In this document: positions 9,804-19,587 of the stretch, in pieces
How positions within the stretch are numbered: position 1 is the first letter of the stretch
Layout: each line of letters opens with the position of its first letter
Source: Clostridium sp.
GTDB lineage: Bacteria > Bacillota > Clostridia > Clostridiales > Clostridiaceae
NCBI RefSeq assembly: GCF_022482905.1
Contig: NZ_JAKVOI010000001.1
Location: forward strand, 1,427,958-1,491,957
DNA length: 64,000 nt
Reading direction: 5' to 3'
The notes under the pieces: generated by a model
Databases searched by the model: none
What the model was told of the DNA's origin: nothing
The model's input: only the letters and a program-made list of their open reading frames with translations
Translations under genes and position numbers: made by a program

Positions 9804-11840
9804 TCAATTGAAACATATGTATTTTGAACTGCTCTTTATTTTATCCAATATTTCATTTTTGACCTGTATGTCATCATCCTTATTGCTCTTTACAAGCTTT
9901 CTTGCTTCATAATTGGCTGCTCTAAATATGTTTATATCCGACATGAAATCTGAAATAACAAGACCATCCTGACCATGCTGCCTAAATCCGAATACTTCCC
10001 CTGAGCCCCTTATTTTCAAATCCTGCTCCGATATAAAAAATCCGTCTGTGCTGCTTTTCATAATTTCCATTCTTTTTCTTATTATATCATTTTTTATATC
10101 TGCAATTAGAATACAATAGGATTTATACGTACCTCTTCCTACCCTTCCACGAAGTTGATGAAGTTGAGCAAGCCCGAATCTTTCTGCATTTTCTATTATA
10201 ATCAAAGAAGCATTTAAGACATTTATTCCTACTTCGATGACAGTTGTAGATATTATAACCTTTATTTCGCCGCTTTTAAATCTATTCATTACTTCCTCTT
10301 TGGTTTTTGGCGGCATCTTTCCGTATAATATCTCAACAGGTATATCTTGAAAATATTGATTCGTTAACTCTTTATACAGCTCTTTCACAGAAGTCAAATC
10401 CATATCCTCATTTTTATCTACCAGAGGACATACTAAATATACCTGCCGCCCTTTTCCTATTTCCTTTAATGCAAATTCATAGGCCTTATCTCTAAAAGGT
10501 TTGTCAATATACAAGGTCTCCACCTTCTTCCTGCCAGGCGGAAGCATATCTATATTGGATACATTCAAATCTCCATACAAGTATAGTGTAAGTGTTCTCG
10601 GGATAGGTGTGGCTGTCATAACCAGAATATCAGCATCTCTACCTTTGTTAAGCAGCTTATTCCTCTGCATAACTCCAAATCTGTGCTGCTCATCTGTAAC
10701 TATGATTCCAAGATTCTTGAAATCTACGTCATCCTCGATAAGAGCGTGAGTTCCTATTACAATATCCGTATCTCCATTTTTTACTTTCTGTTTTACAATA
10801 TCCTTGTCTTTCTTGGAGATACTTCCACATAGAATGTCTATATTTACTTCAAACTCTTCAAGTATATTTATAATTTCATCATAGTGCTGTCTTGCCAGTA
10901 TTTCTGTAGGTACCATAAGTACAGCCTGATACCCATTTTTAACTACATTGAAAATAGCTATCAACGCAACTATGGTTTTACCACTTCCTACATCCCCCTG
11001 AACCAGTCTATTCATTGGTATATCTCTTTTTTCATCTACAAGTATCTCTCTTATGACTTTATTTTGTGCCTCCGTAAGAGTGTATGGAAGTTTTTCTTTT
11101 AACCTGACGAGATCTTTTGAAATTTTGAATGCTATACCCCTTTTACTCCTATTATAGTATTCCTTTATCATCAAAATTTTCAGTGAATAGGTAAATAACT
11201 CCTGAAATTTAAGTCTCCTTCTGGCTTCTTTTAGATCTTCAGAATTTACAGGAGAGTGAATTACCCTCAAAGCTCTGTCAAGACTGCAGAGTCTGTATTT
11301 TTCTATTATTCCCTGCGGAAGATTTTCAGATATATCAATAGATTTAAGTATATTAGAAATCAATTTGATAAATAGGTTGCTTGTCAGTCCATCTCTTAGA
11401 GAATACACCGGCAATATCTTACCTTTGATTTCTGAACTTTCATAGTTTGTCATAAATGACGGATTTATTACATATAATTTCCCCCTGAACTCCTGAAACC
11501 TTCCAATTAAGATATATTCTAAATTTATTCTGAATTTTCTCTTCATATAGGGCTGGTTAAACCATTTCCCTGTAAAATTCCCCTTTTCATTTTCAAATAC
11601 AACCGTGGATATTATTTTTCCATTTTTGGTTCTTATATCTTTTCCAATTGACTTAACTCTGCATCTGAATACAACCTTGCTGCTTTTATAGTCTGCATCA
11701 TGTAAGGTTGATACATTTTTGTAGTCCCGTGGAAAATAGAGAAGCAGATCCAATATATTGAATATACAACATTTATTCAAACTTTTCAAAGTTTTTGGAC
11801 CAACCCCTTTCAAGGTTGATACATCATCATATACATTCAT
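9804..11840 (-). CDS. recG: ATP-dependent DNA helicase RecG
   Basis: Remodels stalled replication forks and Holliday junctions. The 678 residues hold an N-terminal OB-fold wedge domain (about 1-220), Walker A GDVGSGKT near 285, the DEQH box near 384 and a C-terminal helicase domain with QLRGRVGRG. It follows the FakA-like gene, with a terminator hairpin between them. Confidence 0.97.
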   Translation of the reverse strand: MNVYDDVSTLKGVGPKTLKSLNKCCIFNILDLLLYFPRDYKNVSTLHDADYKSSKVVFRCRVKSIGKDIRTKNGKIISTVVFENEKGNFTGKWFNQPYMKRKFRINLEYILIGRFQEFRGKLYVINPSFMTNYESSEIKGKILPVYSLRDGLTSNLFIKLISNILKSIDISENLPQGIIEKYRLCSLDRALRVIHSPVNSEDLKEARRRLKFQELFTYSLKILMIKEYYNRSKRGIAFKISKDLVRLKEKLPYTLTEAQNKVIREILVDEKRDIPMNRLVQGDVGSGKTIVALIAIFNVVKNGYQAVLMVPTEILARQHYDEIINILEEFEVNIDILCGSISKKDKDIVKQKVKNGDTDIVIGTHALIEDDVDFKNLGIIVTDEQHRFGVMQRNKLLNKGRDADILVMTATPIPRTLTLYLYGDLNVSNIDMLPPGRKKVETLYIDKPFRDKAYEFALKEIGKGRQVYLVCPLVDKNEDMDLTSVKELYKELTNQYFQDIPVEILYGKMPPKTKEEVMNRFKSGEIKVIISTTVIEVGINVLNASLIIIENAERFGLAQLHQLRGRVGRGTYKSYCILIADIKNDIIRKRMEIMKSSTDGFFISEQDLKIRGSGEVFGFRQHGQDGLVISDFMSDINIFRAANYEARKLVKSNKDDDIQVKNEILDKIKSSSKYICFN

Positions 11841-11877
11841 AAAACAACCAGTCCTTTTTTACCTTGATTACTATAAA

Positions 11878-11901
11878 CAAAAAAAGCCCTGGGGCTTTTT
11901 T
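11878..11901 (-). terminator. Intrinsic terminator after the FakA-like gene
   Basis: A GC-core stem flanked by A and T runs (AAAAAGCC pairing with GGCTTTTT, with a short loop) ends in seven T on the - strand. It begins at the stop codon of the upstream gene and ends before recG. Confidence 0.75.
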
Positions 11902-13547
11902 CATTCAACTGAAACTATAAAATAATACAGAGGCTGCTGCCCGTTATAGCATTGTACATCCATACTTGAATAAGTTCTTTCAACCTCTTCCGTAAATGCT
12001 TTAACTTTATTTAAATCACAATCTTTGCCGTAATATATGCTTATGAGGTCACTATTTTCACTCACCATACCGGCTATAATGTTCCTGCATACTTCAAACA
12101 TATCATTTCCGACCTGTACTATCCTTCCATCGACAATCCCAAGCATATCTCCTTTTTTAACAGATTTTCCATCTATCTCCGTGTCCCTTACAGCATAAGT
12201 TACTGAACCTGTAATTACATTATCTATAGATTCCTCCATTGCCTTTACATTGGCTTCCAAATCAAGATCGGAATTGAAGGCTGTAATAGCAGTTATGCCC
12301 TGGGGGATAGTTTTTGTAGGTATGACTTTTACGGTCTTTCCACTTATTTCTGAAGCCTGGTTGGCTGCCATAAATATATTTTTGTTATTTGGAAATATGA
12401 ATATATTCTCAGCATTTATTTTGTCTACAGCATTGAGAATATCCTGAGTACTTGGGTTCATAGTCTGCCCGCCCTCTATGACACAGTCAACCCCCAGATC
12501 CTCAAATATACTCTTAAAGCCTTCTCCCATGGCAACAGAAACAAATGCATATTTCTTGATTTCCTCAACATCCTCTACACCGATATCTTCAAGCTTATGT
12601 TCGGTTAAATCCTTTTCTATACCAAGTACATGCCTGTGCTCTTCTCTCATATTATCTATCTTTATTTTTGACAGTTCTCCTAATTTAACAGCCTGAGACA
12701 GCACCCATCCCGGATCATTGGTGTGTATATGAACCTTTATTATATCATCATCATCTACAACCACCATTGAATCTCCAACAGCAGAAAGTCTGCCTTTAAA
12801 TTCAGGTACATCAACACCTTTAGCATGTATGAGAAATTCAGTACAATACCCATACTTTATATCCTGTGTTTCCAGATTTTTAGCCGCAGGTTCTATCTTT
12901 TCATCTTTAAAGGCCTTTACTTCTGCATCTTCAATTCCATCTCTAAGTGCACCGTACATACCCTGAAGTATTATGAGGAGCCCCTTTCCTCCAGAATCTA
13001 CGACTTTTGCTTTCTTCAATACCGGAAGCATATCAGGTGTCTTATTTAATGTAACCTCGCACTGATCACATACTTCCTTCAAAAGCAGAGTTATATCCTT
13101 TTCTTTAGAATTCAAGGCACATTCGCCTGCTGACTTTATGATTGTAAGTATTGTACCCTCAGTCGGTCTCATAACAGCCTTGTAAGCAAATTTAGCTCCT
13201 TCATTTATGCTATTTGAAAACTCCTCAGAATTTGCTTCCACTTTACCTTGAAGTCCCTTTGCCATACCTCTAAATATTTGAGAAAGTATTACACCTGAAT
13301 TTCCTCTTGCCCCCATAAGTGCACCTTTTGCAAGCTGATTTGCTATGCGGCCCAGGGAGTCATTTCTCATATTTTTTATCTCCAATACAGCTGTTTTTAA
13401 CGTCATGGACATATTGCTACCCGTATCTCCATCTGGAACTGGAAAAACGTTTAGAGAATTTACAACATGTTTCTGCTCTTCTAAATAATTACAAGCATTC
13501 ACCACCATATTATAAAAACGATGTCCATCTATCTTTAAGTAATTCAT
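11901..13547 (-). CDS. DAK2 domain fatty acid kinase catalytic subunit-like (FakA/YloV)
   Basis: The family phosphorylates fatty acids bound to FakB (DegV) proteins for use in phospholipid synthesis. The 548 residues start with a DhaL-type kinase domain: NVFPVPDGDTGSNM near 33-46 supplies metal-binding aspartates, followed by GARGNSGVILSQ and GTILTI. The C-terminal half is the YloV-type domain. The start at 13547 has GGGAGGAA upstream, overlapping the end of the Asp23 gene, so the two are coupled. No FakB gene is in the window. Confidence 0.9.
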   Translation of the reverse strand: MNYLKIDGHRFYNMVVNACNYLEEQKHVVNSLNVFPVPDGDTGSNMSMTLKTAVLEIKNMRNDSLGRIANQLAKGALMGARGNSGVILSQIFRGMAKGLQGKVEANSEEFSNSINEGAKFAYKAVMRPTEGTILTIIKSAGECALNSKEKDITLLLKEVCDQCEVTLNKTPDMLPVLKKAKVVDSGGKGLLIILQGMYGALRDGIEDAEVKAFKDEKIEPAAKNLETQDIKYGYCTEFLIHAKGVDVPEFKGRLSAVGDSMVVVDDDDIIKVHIHTNDPGWVLSQAVKLGELSKIKIDNMREEHRHVLGIEKDLTEHKLEDIGVEDVEEIKKYAFVSVAMGEGFKSIFEDLGVDCVIEGGQTMNPSTQDILNAVDKINAENIFIFPNNKNIFMAANQASEISGKTVKVIPTKTIPQGITAITAFNSDLDLEANVKAMEESIDNVITGSVTYAVRDTEIDGKSVKKGDMLGIVDGRIVQVGNDMFEVCRNIIAGMVSENSDLISIYYGKDCDLNKVKAFTEEVERTYSSMDVQCYNGQQPLYYFIVSVE

Positions 13548-13563
13548 ATTTACAAATTCCTCC

Positions 13564-13920
13564 CTAGATTCTAACACCTTGAACATTTACCGTAATAGTT
13601 GAAACCTTAAGTCCTATATAGTTCTCTACATTGTACTTTGTCTTCTGTATTACATTATTGGCAATTACCGATATTTTGGTTCCATATTCAACCATTATAT
13701 ACAATTCTATTGAAAGCTCATTGTTTTTGGAACGAATTTTTACTCCCTTACTAAGGCTTTCACCTTTTATCAATTCCCAAAGGCCGTCTTTTGCATTTTT
13801 GGATGCCATACCAACTACACCATAACACTCCATAGTGGATATTCCAACTATATTGGCAACAGTCTCATCAGAATAATCCAATTTTCCCAATCCATTTTCT
13901 ATACTGCCTATCACTTTCAA
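13564..13920 (-). CDS. Asp23/Gls24 family envelope stress protein (YloU-like)
   Basis: A 118-residue protein of the Asp23 family, which is often membrane-tethered and connected with envelope stress. The VANIVGISTMECYGVVGMA segment is typical. It sits directly upstream of the DAK2 gene and divergent from rpmB, the conserved rpmB / yloU-yloV layout. The precise job is not known. Confidence 0.88.
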   Translation of the reverse strand: MKVIGSIENGLGKLDYSDETVANIVGISTMECYGVVGMASKNAKDGLWELIKGESLSKGVKIRSKNNELSIELYIMVEYGTKISVIANNVIQKTKYNVENYIGLKVSTITVNVQGVRI

Positions 13921-14135
13921 AACCTCCTTCTATAAAAAACAACTTTAAAATAATAAAGTATCAACATTTCCAAATTTTTTCTTAGTCGTAATCCATCCTG
14001 TATTTGCCTAAAATACCTGTTTCAAATATAGTATTACATAACATATTTTATATTAAATACAGTATTTATTCAAGAAAATATTGATCTTTGTAACTAAAAT
14101 CACTTTATATCACACAATTAAATTTTACTATATAC

Positions 14136-14165
14136 TTGCAAAAATTATTCATTTTGTGGTAAAAT
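14136..14165 (+). promoter_or_regulatory. Candidate rpmB promoter
   Basis: TTGCAA at 14136-14141 and TAAAAT at 14160-14165 are 18 bp apart and end 31 bp before the rpmB start codon. Nothing else notable is seen in the 13921-14196 gap. Confidence 0.45.
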
Positions 14166-14196
14166 AAATGATGTTTGAGTTGAGGAGGTGTTTGTA

Positions 14197-14388
14197 ATGT
14201 CAAGGAAATGTGATATATGTGGAAAAGAAGTTGTATTTGGTGTACAGTACAGCCATTCACACCGTCAGTCAAAAAGAAATTGGGCTCCAAATATAAGAAA
14301 AGTAAAGGCAATTGTTGATGGAACTCCCAAAAGAATTCATGTTTGTACAAGATGCCTTCGTTCAGGAAAAGTACAACGTGCAATATAG
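14197..14388 (+). CDS. rpmB: 50S ribosomal protein L28
   Basis: Large-subunit ribosomal protein of 63 residues, with the family pattern MSRKCDICGKEVVFG, the SHSHRQSKRNWAPN core and a C-terminal CTRCLRSGKV. The two CxxC pairs indicate the zinc-binding form. ATG at 14197 follows a strong GAGGAGGTG site; the codons before it in frame overlap that site. It is a monocistronic unit closed by a hairpin. Confidence 0.97.
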   Translation: MSRKCDICGKEVVFGVQYSHSHRQSKRNWAPNIRKVKAIVDGTPKRIHVCTRCLRSGKVQRAI

Positions 14389-14397
14389 AGAATAAAA

Positions 14398-14433
14398 AAT
14401 GCAGTTGTCAATCAGCAATTGCATTTTTATTTT
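14398..14433 (+). terminator. Intrinsic terminator after rpmB
   Basis: Nine-base arms at 14399-14407 and 14416-14424 (one G-U pair) with an 8-base loop are followed by TTTTATTTT. It separates rpmB from the convergent spoVM. Confidence 0.8.
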
Positions 14434-14448
14434 CTATCAATATGTTTT

Positions 14449-14526
14449 CTAGTTGTTCTTTTTCTTCCTGAACAACCTTAAGATAGCAGATAAAATACCT
14501 GGTAGTTTAACTGTAATAATTTTCAT
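14449..14526 (-). CDS. spoVM: Stage V sporulation protein M
   Basis: The 25-residue amphipathic peptide begins MKIITVKLPGILSAIL and ends RLFRKKKNN, matching SpoVM in the KLP segment, the central hydrophobic face and the basic FRK tail (Bacillus SpoVM is 26 residues). In Bacillus it embeds in the convex forespore membrane and anchors SpoIVA to start spore coat assembly. The start ATG (14526-14524) has an AGGGGG site at 14535-14540 that overlaps the stop of the preceding small gene. Its position between thiN and rpmB is the same as in Bacillus. Confidence 0.88.
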   Translation of the reverse strand: MKIITVKLPGILSAILRLFRKKKNN

Positions 14527-14538
14527 AAGATAATCCCC

Positions 14539-14709
14539 CTATCTATAATTTCCTATCAGACACCATCCACAATAAATAAGTAGTGCCCCACCGGCTATTA
14601 TCCATCCCCATATAGGGATAATAACTGTAAGTAAAAGACCTGCACCTATTGATAAAGTAATTAATCCTATTTTCTTTTTAGTTCTCCTTCTTAAAAACTT
14701 TTTTCCCAA
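14539..14709 (-). CDS. Small basic/hydrophobic membrane protein upstream of spoVM
   Basis: A 56-residue reading frame starts at TTG (14709-14707), with GAGGG about nine bases upstream. The first 14 residues are strongly basic (MGKKFLRRRTKKK); the rest is one long or two short membrane segments with a WGW turn, ending CLIGNYR. Its stop codon lies inside the RBS of spoVM, so translation is probably coupled. I do not recognise a family. It could help SpoVM insertion or be an unrelated small membrane protein. A non-AUG start lowers certainty. Confidence 0.6.
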   Translation of the reverse strand: MGKKFLRRRTKKKIGLITLSIGAGLLLTVIIPIWGWIIAGGALLIYCGWCLIGNYR

Positions 14710-14785
14710 TGCTATTATCCCTCAAAAATTACTTTATAACATTATATGCATACAGCTTTAGTTTTGTTACTATAAAAATTTAATT

Positions 14786-15421
14786 CTAGTCCCTGCTTCT
14801 AAATAATAAAATAAGTCCACTTTTAAACGATACACTTACTTCCCCATCCAGGAATTCATTTGATACAGTTCTGGAATCTCCCAATGTCAGATTATAGTTA
14901 TTAAGCTTATACTTTGCTCCTATTATATTCAGGTTCTCCACTATATCACAATATGCATAGAGTGAAAAAAGCTCTCCTCTTTTCCCTTTTATAATGCTGG
15001 ATTTATCCAGTATTTCTATTGAATTGTTTTCATCCTTTATATATGCCCTTATACCATGTTCCAGACTTTTTTTCAACATACCCATACTCCCCATGAAATG
15101 ATCCAGCCTACTTCCCGTACATCCTAAAAATGTTATTTCATCTGCATTCAATTCAACGGCCTTGCTGAATACAGCTTCTGTATCAGTGAAATTTTTTTTT
15201 GCAGGATATTCTGATATTACAGAACCTGAACTTTTAAAGAATTTCAGGGCTTCTGCACTTATGGAATCAAAATCTCCCATTAAATAATCAGGTTTAATAT
15301 TATATTTATAAAGACAGTTTCCACCGCCATCAGCACATATTAAAAATGAACTTGAACTGAGCTCATTTTCCAACAAAGCTTGAGATGGTGCATTTCCTCC
15401 TGATACTATTGTTACTTTCAT
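14786..15421 (-). CDS. thiN: Thiamine pyrophosphokinase
   Basis: Transfers pyrophosphate from ATP to thiamine to make the active cofactor. The 211 residues contain ICADGGGNCLYKYNIKPDYLMGDFDS and the LGCTGSRLDH segment, both typical. Its ATG overlaps the rpe stop by one base, so it is translationally coupled to rpe. Confidence 0.95.
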   Translation of the reverse strand: MKVTIVSGGNAPSQALLENELSSSSFLICADGGGNCLYKYNIKPDYLMGDFDSISAEALKFFKSSGSVISEYPAKKNFTDTEAVFSKAVELNADEITFLGCTGSRLDHFMGSMGMLKKSLEHGIRAYIKDENNSIEILDKSSIIKGKRGELFSLYAYCDIVENLNIIGAKYKLNNYNLTLGDSRTVSNEFLDGEVSVSFKSGLILLFRSRD

Positions 15422-16074
15422 TATTTGAGTTCACCTCTTAAAGCGGCCATATTTTCCTTTACCTTACCATCCCTGAACACTGCAGAACCTGCTACAATAA
15501 CGTTTGCACCGCTTTCCACAACCTTTTTTATATTTTTTATTCCTATTCCCCCGTCTACTTCTATCATCATATCCTCATTATGCTTCTGACTTAATTTTTT
15601 AATGCCGGCTATTTTATCATAGCAGTAGTCTATGTAATTTTGACCTCCAAAACCTGGATTTACAGACATTACAAGAACCATGTCCAAGTTTGGTATTATG
15701 TACTCTATGTTTTCTATCTTTGTAGCCGGATTCAGGGCTACTGCAGCTTTAACGCCAAAACTCTTTATATAATTTATTGTCCTGTCTATGTGCCTGTCCG
15801 CCTCAAAATGTACTGTTATAATATCAGCCCCGGCCTTCACAAAATCCTCAACATATCTTGAAGGCTCTTCTATCATAAGGTGTACATCGAAGGGGAGCCT
15901 GGTTATAGCTCTTATGGATTTAATTACAGGTATTCCAAAGGATATATTTGGTACAAACATTCCATCCATTACATCGATATGTACCATATCTGCTCCATAT
16001 TCATCTATTTTTTTTATGTCATCTCCCAATTTTGAAAAGTCCGCTGACAGTATTGAAGGTGCTATTTTTATCAT
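15421..16074 (-). CDS. rpe: Ribulose-phosphate 3-epimerase
   Basis: Interconverts ribulose-5-phosphate and xylulose-5-phosphate in the pentose phosphate pathway. The 217-residue TIM barrel has the family start MIKIAPSILSADFSKLGDD, HIDVMDGMFVPN (metal ligand and catalytic Asp) and MSVNPGFGGQ. It lies between rsgA and thiN, as in Bacillus. Confidence 0.97.
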   Translation of the reverse strand: MIKIAPSILSADFSKLGDDIKKIDEYGADMVHIDVMDGMFVPNISFGIPVIKSIRAITRLPFDVHLMIEEPSRYVEDFVKAGADIITVHFEADRHIDRTINYIKSFGVKAAVALNPATKIENIEYIIPNLDMVLVMSVNPGFGGQNYIDYCYDKIAGIKKLSQKHNEDMMIEVDGGIGIKNIKKVVESGANVIVAGSAVFRDGKVKENMAALRGELK

Positions 16075-16119
16075 AAGTTTTTCCCCCTGACAAAATTATT
16101 TTGTATAACATTATTACCT

Positions 16120-16989
16120 CTACCACTTATTTTTCCTGTTATTGTTTATCTCTTCTAAAATCTTTACATAAAATTCATATCTGTCTTTATGTACTGCGCC
16201 CTGTTGTACAAGCTCTTTCACAGCACAACCAGGTTCTTTATGATGAAGACAGCTTGAAAATTTACACTTTCCCAGGGCATCACTGAATTCTGGAAAACAA
16301 TATTGCAGTTCTTCCTCTTTTATGTCCTCCACTTTTAAAGATGAAAATCCAGGAGTATCTACCAGAAACCCATGGTCAATTTCTATCAACTCACTGTGCC
16401 TTGTAGTATGCTTCCCCTTTTTCAATTTATTGCTTATAACACCTGTTTCCATCAGTTTTTCACCTGCAATATGATTCAAAATAGTGGATTTTCCAACTCC
16501 TGAAGGTCCACACAGCACTGTTATCTCACTCTTCAGACGTTTACTCACTTCATCTATTCCGAATCCTTCTTTTGCTTTTAGAAACAAAATATCATAACCT
16601 GCACTTTTTACCATATCCACAATATAATTTTCCTTTACATGGGGATCCAGATCAACCTTGTTTATACAGACTGTAATCTTCAAATTACTGATTTCACAGT
16701 TTACAAGGAGCTTATTCAGAAGTTCCTCGTTTATTTCAGGGTTCTTAATTGCAAAAACCACCAGTGCCTGTGTCACATTCGCAACAGCAGGCCGGGATAT
16801 CTGCGTTTTTCTCTGATATATTCTTTCAATAACACCTGAAGTACCATCAAAATTTATATCAGCCTTATCACCAACCATTGGAGAAAGTCCATTATACCTG
16901 AACTTTCCCCTTGATTTGCATTCAATTATTCTATCTCCTGATTTTACATAATAAAAGCCTGCTATTCCTTTAATTATAGTTCCCTGCAT
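16120..16989 (-). CDS. rsgA: Ribosome small subunit-dependent GTPase A
   Basis: Late-stage 30S assembly GTPase. The 289 residues show an N-terminal OB-fold, a circularly permuted G domain (NKVD before GPSGVGKST, then DTPGFSS) and a C-terminal zinc knuckle with CxxxxxxHHKEPGC. The start at 16989 (MQGTIIKG) has GGAGAG upstream; a longer start at 17013 includes this site. It begins about 30 bases after prkC ends, in the conserved prpC-prkC-rsgA-rpe run. Confidence 0.96.
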   Translation of the reverse strand: MQGTIIKGIAGFYYVKSGDRIIECKSRGKFRYNGLSPMVGDKADINFDGTSGVIERIYQRKTQISRPAVANVTQALVVFAIKNPEINEELLNKLLVNCEISNLKITVCINKVDLDPHVKENYIVDMVKSAGYDILFLKAKEGFGIDEVSKRLKSEITVLCGPSGVGKSTILNHIAGEKLMETGVISNKLKKGKHTTRHSELIEIDHGFLVDTPGFSSLKVEDIKEEELQYCFPEFSDALGKCKFSSCLHHKEPGCAVKELVQQGAVHKDRYEFYVKILEEINNNRKNKW

Positions 16990-17019
16990 AATCTCTCCAA
17001 TCAAATTTTTCATATATTC

Positions 17020-18849
17020 TCAATTGCCCGTCTTGGACTTATTGTTGTTTTGGTCTTTGGATGGTGGATTCTGGTTATTTCCATCATTGTCATTATCATT
17101 TTGATCCGAGTTATCTTTCCCGTCATTTTCTCCTTCACCATCCGGATTTTGCGGAGTAGACGGATTCGGCTTCTCCTCTACATAATTATAATATGTCAAA
17201 TTGACGGTAGTACCTTCTTTAACCTGTGACCCAACTGCACTTTGATATTTTACTATTCCATTCTTTGACTGATCTTTTGTATTCACAGCTGATTTTGTAT
17301 AGCTTATTCCTGCACTTGCCAGTATCGAAGCTGCTTCATCAACATTTTTACCAGTTACATCAGGTACGGTAATATACCTTTCCTTTGGTCCATTGCTTAC
17401 AACCAGATCTACGGAAGATCCTTCCTCCGCATTTGAGTCCGATTCGGGATTCTGTCTCATTATACAGCCGCTCTGGACATTGTCACTGTATTCATAACTT
17501 ACATTTCCTACTTTTAATCCACTGCGTTGTATAATATCCCTGGCTGTATTATAATCCACTCCCATAACATTAGGAACCGTGAGTTTCTCCTCGCCGCTGC
17601 TTACACTTACCCTCACTTCTGAATTCACTTTCACTTTAGTACCTGCCTCCGGCATGGCTTTTATTACAGTTCCCTCAGGCTTATCACTTTTTTCCTTGCT
17701 GACTACCACAAATTTCAGTTTTTTTGCTTCTACGGCTTCTTTTGCCTTGTCTTGCTTCATACCGACTATATTCGGAACAGTTGTCTCTGCTGAAGCGGCA
17801 TATTCCTTGCTGTAATAAAAATATCCGAGTATAGATACTATTACAATGGTCATCACTACTATAGCTGCTGCTAAAATTCTTCTTTTTTTCTTGGGATCAA
17901 GTCCTGTTTGGGGTTTAATATTTTCATGTTTTGGATAATCCGAATACTCCTGTTCTCTACTATTTACATCTATAGGATCCATTATCCTCGTCATGTCTTC
18001 TTCAAAATCGTCATCTATAATATTTGGTATTTCATTGTTCTGTATTTTTTTCAAATCCATAAGCATATCTGTCATAGTTTGATATCTTCTAATAGGTTCC
18101 TTCTCCACAGCTTTCAATATCAACTTGTTCAGGCTTTCAGGAATATTCTCATTCAGTTCCCTCGGTGGAACTACCGGTTCCTGTATATGCTTTAAAGCAA
18201 CGGAAACGGGGCTTTCTGCATCATATGGTACTTTTCCCGTAACCATTTCATACATTACAATCCCCAGTGAGTAAATATCCGTTCTAAAATCTACAAAACT
18301 TCCCTTTGCCTGTTCCGGTGAAAAATAGTGTGCCGATCCCATTATTTTGTTTGAATTGGTTATGGTTACAGAATTTGAAGCTTTGGCTATGCCAAAATCA
18401 GTTACTTTTACTATTCCATCCTCTGTAACAAGGATATTGTGGGGTTTTATATCTCTATGTATGATATTGTTCTTATGGGCACATTCCAGAGCTTTTGCTA
18501 TTTGAATGGATATTTCTACAGCTTCTCCCGGAACAATTTTCCCCTTTTCTCTGATAAACTGCTTCAAGGTTTTCCCTTTTACATACTCCATAACTATATA
18601 ATTTATATTGTTCTGACTTCCAACATCGTATATATTGACTATATTGTTGTTTGAAAGACTGGCAGCTGCAGTAGCTTCTCTTTTAAATTTTTCTACAAAT
18701 TCGCTGTCACTGGAGAACTGTTCTTTTAGTACTTTAACTGCCACGTTACGGTTTAAGAGGTGATCCTTTGACTTGTATACAATAGCCATTCCACCCTCGC
18801 CTATTTTCTCCAAAACTTCATATCTATTTCCCAGCATAGTCCCTATCAT
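17020..18849 (-). CDS. prkC: PASTA-domain Ser/Thr protein kinase
   Basis: Membrane kinase that senses peptidoglycan fragments; in Bacillus PrkC triggers spore germination. The kinase domain (about 10-270) has GEGGMA at 17-22, K39 and HRDIKPHN near 135. One membrane segment lies at about 325-346, then three PASTA domains (about 355-565) and a low-complexity Pro/Asn/Asp/Lys tail of about 40 residues. The start at 18849 has GGAGAG and overlaps the phosphatase gene by 26 bases. ATG at 18837 is an alternative. Confidence 0.95.
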   Translation of the reverse strand: MIGTMLGNRYEVLEKIGEGGMAIVYKSKDHLLNRNVAVKVLKEQFSSDSEFVEKFKREATAAASLSNNNIVNIYDVGSQNNINYIVMEYVKGKTLKQFIREKGKIVPGEAVEISIQIAKALECAHKNNIIHRDIKPHNILVTEDGIVKVTDFGIAKASNSVTITNSNKIMGSAHYFSPEQAKGSFVDFRTDIYSLGIVMYEMVTGKVPYDAESPVSVALKHIQEPVVPPRELNENIPESLNKLILKAVEKEPIRRYQTMTDMLMDLKKIQNNEIPNIIDDDFEEDMTRIMDPIDVNSREQEYSDYPKHENIKPQTGLDPKKKRRILAAAIVVMTIVIVSILGYFYYSKEYAASAETTVPNIVGMKQDKAKEAVEAKKLKFVVVSKEKSDKPEGTVIKAMPEAGTKVKVNSEVRVSVSSGEEKLTVPNVMGVDYNTARDIIQRSGLKVGNVSYEYSDNVQSGCIMRQNPESDSNAEEGSSVDLVVSNGPKERYITVPDVTGKNVDEAASILASAGISYTKSAVNTKDQSKNGIVKYQSAVGSQVKEGTTVNLTYYNYVEEKPNPSTPQNPDGEGENDGKDNSDQNDNDNDGNNQNPPSKDQNNNKSKTGN

Positions 18850-19573
18850 CTTTACACTCTCCTTCAAATACAATAACCGATATATTATCCCTTCCACCTT
18901 TAAGTTTACTCAATTCTATCAATTGTCTACAGGCATCATTGTTATTGTTATTTCCCATTATGATATCATACATTTCATTTAGTTCTACCTCATTAGATAA
19001 TCCATCAGTACACATCAGTACCTTATATACGTCTCTCAAATCTATTTTAAAGATGTCTGCTTCTACGGATAAGTTCGTACCCAAAGCTCTAGTTATTATA
19101 TTCTTGTTCGGATGTATAGCAGCTTCTTCTTCAGTTATGCTTCCTTCATCCAAAAGTTGTTGCACGAGAGAGTGATCTTTTGTAATTTTGGTTATACCAT
19201 TTTTCTTCAGAATATAGCATCCACTGTCTCCAACATTTGCTGTTACCATTTTATCTTCTTTTACGAGACACACCGTTATAGTTGTTCCCATTCCGGATAA
19301 TTTCTCATTCTGTTTTGACAATTGAAATATCTTTCTATTGGCCATATCTATTGCACATAATAGATGATCTTCCATGTCTTTTGAGTTGATATCTGCTGAT
19401 TTCATATAACAAATAGTAGTATCTACAGCAATTTTGCTTGCCACTTCTCCTGCATTGTGGCCTCCCATTCCATCAGCTATGACATATATGCTAAAATCAC
19501 TGCCTATATAGAAATTAAGGCTGTCTTCATTTAATTTTCTCACTTTTCCTACGTCTGACAAGATCCCCACCAT
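18824..19573 (-). CDS. prpC: PP2C-family protein serine/threonine phosphatase
   Basis: Metal-dependent phosphatase that reverses PrkC phosphorylation. The 249 residues have the PP2C motifs VIADGMGGHNAGE (metal-binding Asp), GMGTT, ANVGDSGCY, DHSLV, CTDGLSNEV and GRDNIS. The gene overlaps the start of prkC, the usual phosphatase-kinase coupling, and follows rlmN by 14 bases. Confidence 0.96.
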   Translation of the reverse strand: MVGILSDVGKVRKLNEDSLNFYIGSDFSIYVIADGMGGHNAGEVASKIAVDTTICYMKSADINSKDMEDHLLCAIDMANRKIFQLSKQNEKLSGMGTTITVCLVKEDKMVTANVGDSGCYILKKNGITKITKDHSLVQQLLDEGSITEEEAAIHPNKNIITRALGTNLSVEADIFKIDLRDVYKVLMCTDGLSNEVELNEMYDIIMGNNNNNDACRQLIELSKLKGGRDNISVIVFEGECKDDRDYAGK

Positions 19574-19587
19574 TTTCTACACCCTTT

